The notes beneath the pieces are model-generated. The model worked only from the letters and a program-made list of their open reading frames with translations. It ran no database searches and was not told the DNA's origin. From the NCBI GenBank assembly GCA_031362405.1, contig JANLSO010000158.1:1-11067 (forward strand): DNA of 11,067 nucleotides, given 5' to 3'. Position 1 is the first letter of the stretch, and each line of letters starts with the position of its first letter. The translations under genes were made by a program, and so were the position numbers. The DNA comes from JANLSO01 sp031362405. GTDB taxonomy: Bacteria > Actinomycetota > Thermoleophilia > Miltoncostaeales > Miltoncostaeaceae. This document shows positions 6,180 through 11,067 of this stretch, piece by piece.

Positions 6180-8373
6180 CCGCAACGCCGGGCGCCCGCG
6201 CCTGGCGACGTTGTTGTTCGACCCGAGCCCGGAGACCGAGCTGCGGTTGGCGCTGGAAGGGTTGGCGACGCGTCTGCGCCACGCCGTCGAGGTGCCCATC
6301 GTGGCTTTTGTCGTTGCCGATGACGCTGACGCCATCCCCTCGGTGATGGGCATCAGCGTCGCTCCCGATGCCGACCCGAACGGCGTGCTCAAGGAGGTGC
6401 TCACCGCCGATGGGCAGATGCTCGGTTTGATCGGTGATGCCGTCGACACGGGAGCCCCGGTGGGCTGGCCGCGGCTCACCGACCACGCGACCGTCCTCAG
6501 CCGCCTGTCTCACCTGGCCGCCGCGGGACACAATGCGGCGGGGGCGCAGCGGCTGCTCAACGGCGCCTCCGGTGTCGCGGTGCCTCTGGGAACGCCAAAC
6601 ACCCCACATCTCGGGGCGGTCGCGCTGATCTCCCTCGACCCCCGTCAGCCAGCCGGAAGCGCCCTCACCGATCGAATCGAGGAGGTCACACCCCAGCTCT
6701 CGCTGACGGTGCGCAACCACCAGTGGCGCGACCGCAACCGCCGCTCGCGGCTGATCCACGAGGCGGTCGTCGAGGGCAGCCCGAACGGCATCATCGTCAC
6801 CGACTTGCGCGAGCGCGTCACCACCGTCAACCGTTCGGCCAGCGCGTTTCTCGGCGTCGATCTCTCGAAGTTCCTCGGCCAGCCCATCCGCGATGTCATC
6901 GAGCAGTTGCGACCGCAGATCGTCGATCCGGCGCGGTATACGGCGCGCACGATCGCCCTGCATGACGGCCACGAAACAGCGAACGACGAGATCGAAACGG
7001 TCGCGGGGCGCATCCTTGAGCGCTACTCGGCTCCGGTGATGGACACCTCTGGTGAACCGCTGGGGCGCGTTGAGATCCTCAGCGACGTGACCTCGCACCG
7101 CGAGGCGCTGACCGAAGCCCAGCGCCTGGCGACCGAGACCGCCCGGCTACGCCTGCTCGAGGAACGCCGGGCCCAAGAGGAGATGGCCCTCGCGCGGGCT
7201 GCGCACATGATGGCCAGCGCCCTGACCCTCAGCGACATCCACGAGCACCTGCTCGATCAAGCTGAAGAGCTGTCTGGTTGTGACGCGGCAGCGGTGTTGG
7301 TCGCCGACGCTCACGGCGAAATCCAGCCGGCGGCGACCCGCGGGTTCTCCGAGGCCGAGGCCGAGCAGATGGCCGTCCCCGCAACCGACAGCCTGGTGGC
7401 GCGCGTCCTGTCGGGCCGACACCCCTTCATCTGCAACGACGCCGACGCCGAACGGCGCACGGGGCGAAAGATCCCCGGACTCGATCATGTGCGCTCGTTC
7501 GTGCAGGTGCCGTTGGCGCTTGGCGAACGCATCTACGGAGTGCTCTGGGCGACCTCGAGTCGACCGCGTGCATTTGGTGCCCGCGAGCTGCGCCTGCTCA
7601 CCGAGCTCGGCCGCCACGCGGAGGCGGCAATCCAGAATGCCCTGCAGTTCGAACAGGAACGCCACATCGCCGCGACCCTGCAGTACGCACTACTACCTGA
7701 CGACTTACCGGTCGTGCCGGGCCTGGCGATGGCCGCGCTCTACCGGGCGGCGGCTGGCTCACGTGTGGGTGGCGACTTCTACGGAGCCTGGGAGCTGCCT
7801 GACGGCAGGGTGGGTGTCGTCGTCGGCGACGTCAGCGGCAAAGGTGCCGAGGCGGCAGGCGTCACGGCGATGGTGCGCTACATGGTCGAAGGCATGTCGA
7901 TGCGCGAGCCCGAGCCGGGCCGGCTGCTTGGTGACCTCGGCGACCTCATCCGCGGGCGCCTCCCCGAGGCGAGCCTCGTGACCGTTCTGTTGGTCGTCAT
8001 CGACGCCGACCGCGCGGCGCTGTCGTGGGCGAGCGCGGGTCATGTTCCGGCGCTGGTGCTGGGGGTGGCCGGCGCCGTCACCGCACTCGAAGAACGTGGC
8101 CCACCTTGCGGCGCGTTTCCCGGCGTGACTTACGACACACATCACGCATCCTTTGCCGGAGGCGAGACGCTCGTCCTCTACACCGACGGCATCCTCGAAG
8201 CACGTCGCGAACACGAGATGTTCGGCGAAGAACGCCTGGCCCAGATCCTCGCGGCCCACGCGGGCGACGCACCACGCGATCTGGCGCGCGTCATCTACTC
8301 GGCGGCTCGCGTCTTCAGCAGCGGCCACATCGACGACGACGTCGCGATCGCCGTGGTGAACCGCACCACCTGA
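6169..8373 (+). CDS. PAS/GAF-domain PP2C-like (SpoIIE/RsbU) serine phosphatase
   Basis: A soluble 734-residue sensor phosphatase without membrane segments. Residues 10-185 resemble a degenerate GAF-type sensor. A PAS domain spans about 195-310 (LIHEAVVEGSPNGIIVTD to EILSDVTSHREAL). A charged helix at 310-345 leads to a GAF domain at about 345-492. The linker helix ERHIAATLQYALLP at 497-510 is the signature ahead of RsbU/SpoIIE catalytic domains. Catalytic metal-binding motifs are intact: GGDFYG at 534-539 (D536), GDVSGKG at 553-559 (D554), SAGHVPALV at 622-630, LYTDGILEAR at 670-679 (D673) and the terminal DDDVAIAVV at 722-730. It should dephosphorylate an STAS anti-anti-sigma factor in response to a signal; the STAS protein encoded at 4658-5023 is a candidate. 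The GTG start lies inside the end of the carbonic anhydrase gene. The sensed signal is unknown. Confidence 0.94.
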   Translation: MATDRNAGRPRLATLLFDPSPETELRLALEGLATRLRHAVEVPIVAFVVADDADAIPSVMGISVAPDADPNGVLKEVLTADGQMLGLIGDAVDTGAPVGWPRLTDHATVLSRLSHLAAAGHNAAGAQRLLNGASGVAVPLGTPNTPHLGAVALISLDPRQPAGSALTDRIEEVTPQLSLTVRNHQWRDRNRRSRLIHEAVVEGSPNGIIVTDLRERVTTVNRSASAFLGVDLSKFLGQPIRDVIEQLRPQIVDPARYTARTIALHDGHETANDEIETVAGRILERYSAPVMDTSGEPLGRVEILSDVTSHREALTEAQRLATETARLRLLEERRAQEEMALARAAHMMASALTLSDIHEHLLDQAEELSGCDAAAVLVADAHGEIQPAATRGFSEAEAEQMAVPATDSLVARVLSGRHPFICNDADAERRTGRKIPGLDHVRSFVQVPLALGERIYGVLWATSSRPRAFGARELRLLTELGRHAEAAIQNALQFEQERHIAATLQYALLPDDLPVVPGLAMAALYRAAAGSRVGGDFYGAWELPDGRVGVVVGDVSGKGAEAAGVTAMVRYMVEGMSMREPEPGRLLGDLGDLIRGRLPEASLVTVLLVVIDADRAALSWASAGHVPALVLGVAGAVTALEERGPPCGAFPGVTYDTHHASFAGGETLVLYTDGILEARREHEMFGEERLAQILAAHAGDAPRDLARVIYSAARVFSSGHIDDDVAIAVVNRTT

Positions 8374-8400
8374 GGCCTATTTGCGCGGCGGAAGTAGGGA

Positions 8401-8435
8401 GTGTCACCACCGGTGCCAGGCACCGGTGGTGACAC
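8401..8435. repeat. REP-like palindrome 1 (centre A)
   Basis: A perfect inverted repeat with 17-base arms, GTGTCACCACCGGTGCC and its complement, around one central A. On the minus strand it contains the last nine codons (VTTGAWHRW) and the TGA stop of the transposase. It also separates two convergent genes and could act as a hairpin at their transcript ends; there is no T-run, so intrinsic termination is doubtful. Confidence 0.9.
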
Positions 8436-9177
8436 CGGCAGGGGCGGCGCGTCGCCTCAGACGCTGACTCACGGCACTGCGCGTGAGGCCGAGGGCCCTG
8501 GCGACCTCGCTGTGCGAGTAGCCGGCGCCGACCGCTCTCCGGATGCGTTCGTCGATGTGTTCGGCAGCCAGCAGGTCATCGACCGGGGGTCGGGGTGCAG
8601 GCTCTGAGGGATCACCCAGTGCATCGGTGCCACTCGTGAGCAGGGCGCTGAGGTTCTCGCGGGCACGCGTCATGTTCTGGCTGAAGTACTCGAGCACGGA
8701 CATCTGGTCCAGCGGGCTCGTTGCGTGGCGCCGCCGGCGCCCCATCAGGGTTGCGCAGTTGCTCCACCGCCAGTCGAGCGGGTCGTCGACGAGGCCTGCT
8801 TTGACGGGATTGCGCAGGATGTAGGCGATTGTGGCCTCCATCTGACCGTCTCGTTCGATAACCACCGCGTGGTAGCGGTCGCGAAAGAGGTGACCAACAT
8901 CGTCGTGTCTGCGGTTGAACGACCATGCGTACCTGCCGAGCAGGTCGCGCATACCGTCATGAAGATCGGCCTGCCGCGTCTGGACCGCGAGATGGAAATG
9001 CGTGCCCATCAAGCAATAGGCAAGGCATCCCCAGCCCCTGGCCGTGGCGATCCGTTCGAGTCGCCGCAGGAAGTCGACGCGGTCGTGGTCATCGAGGAAG
9101 ACATTGCGGCGAGCGTTTCCTCGCGCCATGACGTGATAGCTGAATCCGGCGGCGAGGCAACGGTGCGAACGAGGCAA
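8404..9177 (-). CDS. REP-associated tyrosine transposase (RAYT; Y1/HUH family)
   Basis: The protein has 257 residues starting at TTG 9177, chosen because AGGAG lies 7 bases upstream and the N-terminus MPRSHRCLAAGFSYHVMARG matches the usual RAYT opening. A GTG at 9237 would add 20 uncharacteristic residues. The HUH motif is H60-F61-H62 (MGTHFHLAV) and the likely nucleophile is Y83 in GRYAWSFNRRH, followed by GHLFRDRYHAVV at 95-106 and YILRNPVKAGLV at 119-130. It should cut and join single-stranded DNA at REP hairpins. Beyond the Y1 domain is a proline-rich linker (about 187-200) and a C-terminal helix-turn-helix (about 207-243, YSHSEVARALGLTRSAVSQR), probably a second DNA-binding domain. All catalytic residues look intact. 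The last nine residues are encoded inside the flanking palindrome. Confidence 0.93.
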   Translation of the reverse strand: MPRSHRCLAAGFSYHVMARGNARRNVFLDDHDRVDFLRRLERIATARGWGCLAYCLMGTHFHLAVQTRQADLHDGMRDLLGRYAWSFNRRHDDVGHLFRDRYHAVVIERDGQMEATIAYILRNPVKAGLVDDPLDWRWSNCATLMGRRRRHATSPLDQMSVLEYFSQNMTRARENLSALLTSGTDALGDPSEPAPRPPVDDLLAAEHIDERIRRAVGAGYSHSEVARALGLTRSAVSQRLRRRAAPAGVTTGAWHRW

Positions 9178-9184
9178 TGGGTTG

Positions 9185-9189
9185 CTCCT
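9185..9189 (-). promoter_or_regulatory. Ribosome-binding site of the RAYT gene
   Basis: AGGAG on the minus strand, seven bases before the TTG at 9177, supports this start. Its first bases lie in the 3' arm of an mRNA hairpin (9188-9215), so access may be controlled by folding. Confidence 0.65.
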
Positions 9190-9215
9190 TTGAGAAGAGA
9201 TGTCATCTCTCAAAG
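9188..9215 (-). promoter_or_regulatory. Leader hairpin overlapping the RAYT ribosome-binding site
   Basis: CTTTGAGA at the 5' end of the minus-strand transcript can pair with TCTCAAAG next to the ribosome-binding site, enclosing an inner palindrome (AGAGATG, one base, CATCTCT; 9196-9210). The outer and inner pairings need a small bulge or register shift to coexist. It is not followed by a T-run. Possible role: limiting transposase translation. Confidence 0.5.
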
Positions 9216-9256
9216 AGGCGGGAGGCCCCGTTATCACCCCCTCGTACGTTCAGGTC

Positions 9257-9291
9257 GTGTCACCACCGGTGCCTGGCACCGGTGGTGACAC
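9257..9291. repeat. REP-like palindrome 2 (centre T)
   Basis: The same 17-base arms as palindrome 1, with T rather than A at the centre, so it is the exact reverse complement of palindrome 1. Together they bracket the transposase in inverted orientation. Confidence 0.9.
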
Positions 9292-9377
9292 GTAGGCGAC
9301 CAATAGGGTGCTGTCTGGGGCCGCCGACCGTCGCCGTGGCGCTGAGATGCCGCTCTGCATCCGGTTTACCGTCCACA

Positions 9378-9414
9378 CGTGTCACACCCGGTGCCTGGCA
9401 CCGGGTGTGACACG
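9378..9414. repeat. REP-like palindrome 3, covarying variant
   Basis: A perfect inverted repeat with 18-base arms around a central T. It shares the outer GTGTCAC and the core GGTGCC-T-GGCACC with the other two, but three stem positions read ACC instead of CAC, with the matching change in the other arm, so pairing is kept. It lies 39 bases after the 3' end of the leftward gene ending at 9453. Confidence 0.88.
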
Positions 9415-9452
9415 ACAGGGTCCGCAGCAGCAGAGAGATAACCGCGTGAGGC

Positions 9453-10106
9453 CTACTCGAGGGTGTCGGTGAGCGCCTCGACGAGGAACTGCATGTGGGC
9501 TTGGACCATCGCCGCCTGCCCGAGGTGGTTCACGACGGCGGGGTCGTTGATGGAGCCCTTGCCCGCACGTGCGATCTCGGCGAGCTTCGCTTTCTTGTCC
9601 ATCGCGAAGACCATCCCGGCCAGGCGCCGTTGGCGGGCGGCCATCCACTCGGCGACGTCGTGCGAGATCGGCCGGCGATCCGGCTGGACCTGATCGAGAG
9701 CCTCCACGAAAAGCCGCATCCAGGCGCCAATACGGATGCGGCGACCGAGCATTGCGGCCAGCGACGGATCGCTCTTTGCCTCGTCCCCGAACTGCAGATT
9801 GGCCTCGAAGTTCGCCGCCGCCGCCAGTGCCTCGTGGTGCTCGGCGAGGGCATCCTGGGCGTCGTCGAGCCGATCGGGAAGGGTGTCGGCGAAGACGCCG
9901 AGCTCGGGATGGTCGTCCGGAGCGGTCGCCGCGAGGGCTTCCGCGACGAACAAAAGATGCGCCCGAACAGCCGCATCACCCGACGGCGAGGTGTCGTCGG
10001 ATGCCGCGTACTGCTCGGAGATCAGCTCCAGCTGGCGTACGCGATTCTCCACCATCCAGTCGAGCACGCCCCGGGCCGCGGGCGACATCGCGTACTGGGT
10101 GCTCAT
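9453..10106 (-). CDS. Hypothetical helical protein with threefold repeat, coupled to ETF-QO
   Basis: The protein has 217 residues starting at the ATG at 10106, which overlaps the ETF-QO stop as ATGA; an upstream start at 10181 would lie inside that gene. I do not recognise the family. It looks soluble and mostly alpha-helical, Ala-rich and acidic, with no signal peptide or cysteine. Three segments are alike: VRAHLLFVAEAL (47-58), IGAWMRLFVEAL (126-137) and VQAHMQFLVEAL (201-212). The last two are each preceded by a DP-containing stretch (SDPSLAAML at 112-120, NDPAVVNHL at 187-195). This suggests a repeated helical hairpin unit of about 75 residues. Tight coupling suggests it works with, or helps assemble, the electron-transfer flavoprotein oxidoreductase. 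That role is inference only. Confidence 0.85.
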   Translation of the reverse strand: MSTQYAMSPAARGVLDWMVENRVRQLELISEQYAASDDTSPSGDAAVRAHLLFVAEALAATAPDDHPELGVFADTLPDRLDDAQDALAEHHEALAAAANFEANLQFGDEAKSDPSLAAMLGRRIRIGAWMRLFVEALDQVQPDRRPISHDVAEWMAARQRRLAGMVFAMDKKAKLAEIARAGKGSINDPAVVNHLGQAAMVQAHMQFLVEALTDTLE

Positions 10107-11067
10107 GTGCTCGTGTACTCGGGGCCGCTGCCACCCTCGGGCGGGGTGAGGCGCCCGCCCTTGGCCGTGATCGCCCCGCATTGCACGCAGTTCGACGGGT
10201 TGATCTTGACGGTGACCGTGCCGTTTTGTGGTGCATCCTCATCGATCTCGTAGACCTTCGCCGGGCACATGTTCTCCCAGGTGACGGCGAGGGTGCGCGG
10301 CACCTGCAGCTGCACGCGGATGTGGTTCGGCTGGTCGTCGCGGGTCTTGTTGCCGCTGGCAAAGACGCTCGACAGCTTGTCGAACGTGAGCACGCCGTCG
10401 GGCTTTGTGTAGGTGCGGTTGCCGATGAACATCGGCTCGTGCACGTCGGCCTTCGGGCGGATCGTCGCCGGGAACTTCCCGAAGCTGGCCGTCGCCATGC
10501 TGTGGATCATTCCGCCGATGATCATTCCGCGCTGGAACCCGGGGCGGATGTTGCGCACCTTCCAGAGGTCTTTCCAGACCTCGCTGTCCTTGATGCGCTT
10601 GTCGTATCCCCACAGGCCCGCGGTCTTGGTGGCGGTGTCGGCCTTCAGCGACTCGTAGATCGCGTCGGCCGCAAGCATCCCGGACCGGATCGCGTAGTTG
10701 ACGCCCTTCAGGGCGGCCATGTCGACGAAGCCGGCCGAGTCTCCCACCATCACGGCGCCGGGTACGTGCAGGCGGCTCGGCAGGCCGTAGAGGCCTCCGC
10801 CGGGGATCGTCTTGGCGCCCCACTCCAGACGCTTCCCGCCCTCGAGGATGCTCCTGATGAAGGGGTGCGTTTTGAAGTCTTGGAGCAGGTCGTGCACCGA
10901 CATCGTCGCGTCGGCGTAGTCGAGGCCGACGACGAAGCCCAGGGAGACCTGATTTTCGCCCATCGGGTAGAGCCACGAGCCTCCGTACTCGCGGTACTTC
11001 TTGCCGAAGCGCAGCGGCCAGCCGGCGGTGTGGATCAGCTTGGTCAGCGGCTTCGGGACCTCCCAGA
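10103..11067 (-). CDS. Electron transfer flavoprotein:quinone oxidoreductase (FixC/ETF-QO), C-terminal part
   Basis: The frame is open to the right edge, so about the last 320 residues are present and the N-terminal FAD-binding motif lies outside. Recognisable ETF-QO segments, in order: HTAGWPLRFGKKYREYGGSW, FVVGLDYADATMS, LEGGKRLEWGAKTIPGGGLY, then VPGAVMVGDSAGFVDMAALK with GVNYAIRSGMLAADA (second FAD-contact region), and a ferredoxin-like C-terminus with CPAKVYE, NPSNCVQC and PPEGGSGPEY. The enzyme passes electrons from reduced ETF to membrane quinone, linking fatty-acid and amino-acid oxidation to respiration. Canonical ETF-QO holds its 4Fe-4S cluster with four Cys (CP..., then CxxCxxC); here the last is Ile (NCVQCGAIT), leaving three. 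The downstream hypothetical gene is joined by an ATGA overlap. A FixC-like relative is the main alternative. Confidence 0.92.
   Translation of the reverse strand, partial: WEVPKPLTKLIHTAGWPLRFGKKYREYGGSWLYPMGENQVSLGFVVGLDYADATMSVHDLLQDFKTHPFIRSILEGGKRLEWGAKTIPGGGLYGLPSRLHVPGAVMVGDSAGFVDMAALKGVNYAIRSGMLAADAIYESLKADTATKTAGLWGYDKRIKDSEVWKDLWKVRNIRPGFQRGMIIGGMIHSMATASFGKFPATIRPKADVHEPMFIGNRTYTKPDGVLTFDKLSSVFASGNKTRDDQPNHIRVQLQVPRTLAVTWENMCPAKVYEIDEDAPQNGTVTVKINPSNCVQCGAITAKGGRLTPPEGGSGPEYTST

Larger units (their letters stand above)
8401..9291. mobile_element. RAYT transposase flanked by REP-like palindromes
   Basis: An 891-bp unit in which a REP-associated tyrosine transposase gene lies between two 35-nt palindromes that are identical except for the central base. 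A third, related palindrome lies 86 bases beyond. This is the organisation of a RAYT/REP locus (IS200/IS605-related domesticated or semi-mobile element). It sits between the convergent SpoIIE-type gene and the leftward hypothetical gene without breaking either. No target-site duplication is expected for this class. Boundaries are set at the palindromes by inference. Confidence 0.75.
9216..9452. other. Gene-free spacer holding two palindromes
   Basis: The 275 bases between the transposase start and the leftward hypothetical gene hold the leader hairpin, palindromes 2 and 3 and short unremarkable stretches. Between palindromes 2 and 3 (9292-9377) I see no ORF, promoter or repeat that I can support. 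Confidence 0.6.

Noticed and set aside
5529..6479. A 316-codon minus-strand frame opposite the carbonic anhydrase homologue
   Set aside because: Low-complexity translation with no domain; the plus strand has all gamma-class active-site residues in frame.
6127..7098. A 323-codon minus-strand frame opposite the phosphatase
   Set aside because: No motif, and antisense to a PAS/GAF/SpoIIE protein whose domains are continuous.
8401..8435. Intrinsic terminator for the SpoIIE-type gene
   Set aside because: The stem is strong but no T-run follows on either strand, and the same sequence is better explained as a REP-like repeat.
8725..9288. A 187-codon plus-strand frame opposite the transposase
   Set aside because: It ends in the peptide VTTGAWHRW only because the palindrome reads the same on both strands; no other protein-like feature.
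8394..9295. GTAG tetranucleotides beside palindromes 1 (8394-8397) and 2 (9292-9295) as the classic REP foot
   Set aside because: They lie on the same strand, at different distances and on opposite sides of palindromes, and are absent at the third copy, so chance is likely.
8401..9414. CRISPR array
   Set aside because: Only three palindromic copies, with very unequal spacing (about 820 and 86 bases), a transposase gene between them and no cas genes.

Overview
The window is GC-rich bacterial chromosome, about two thirds G+C by eye, with GTG and TTG starts nearly as common as ATG and with many overlapping genes. The style (high GC, SpoIIE/STAS partner-switching proteins, a lipoprotein with an AAGCGG lipobox, an ETF:quinone oxidoreductase) suggests an Actinomycetota of the Thermoleophilia/Solirubrobacterales type. 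This is inference from gene content; no rRNA or other phylogenetic marker apart from serS is present. Ten protein genes are supported, two of them cut by the window edges.

Layout. At the left edge, a GntR/FCD regulator and a DMT-family transporter (cut at base 1) run leftward as a two-gene unit. A perfect palindrome, ATTGCATGCAAT, lies over the regulator's start. Diverging from it is a CNNM/CorC-type membrane protein with DUF21, two CBS domains and a CorC_HlyC domain. Its stop codon overlaps that of a leftward PfkB-family kinase. The kinase is the last gene of a compact leftward group: cytochrome c lipoprotein, STAS anti-anti-sigma factor, seryl-tRNA synthetase, PfkB kinase. The last three overlap by 1 and 4 bases. 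Diverging from the cytochrome gene, a gamma-carbonic-anhydrase-family gene runs rightward and overlaps by 11 bases a 734-residue PAS/GAF/SpoIIE phosphatase. That phosphatase could act on the STAS protein about 1 kb away. No anti-sigma kinase is visible.

From 8401 to 9414 lies a mobile-type unit: a REP-associated tyrosine transposase (RAYT, HUH/Y1 type) between two 35-nt near-perfect palindromes, followed by a third palindrome whose stem changes are compensated on both arms. One palindrome encodes the last nine residues and the stop codon of the transposase. A separate hairpin overlaps its ribosome-binding site.

At the right edge, a leftward ETF:quinone oxidoreductase (5' end outside the window) has lost one of the four cysteines expected for its iron-sulfur cluster. 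It is coupled by an ATGA overlap to an unrecognised helical protein with a threefold internal repeat.

No tRNA, rRNA, CRISPR array or replication origin was seen. No single undescribed system stands out. The most notable points are the RAYT/palindrome unit, the repeat-containing protein coupled to the altered ETF-QO, and the stress-signalling genes interleaved with serS.
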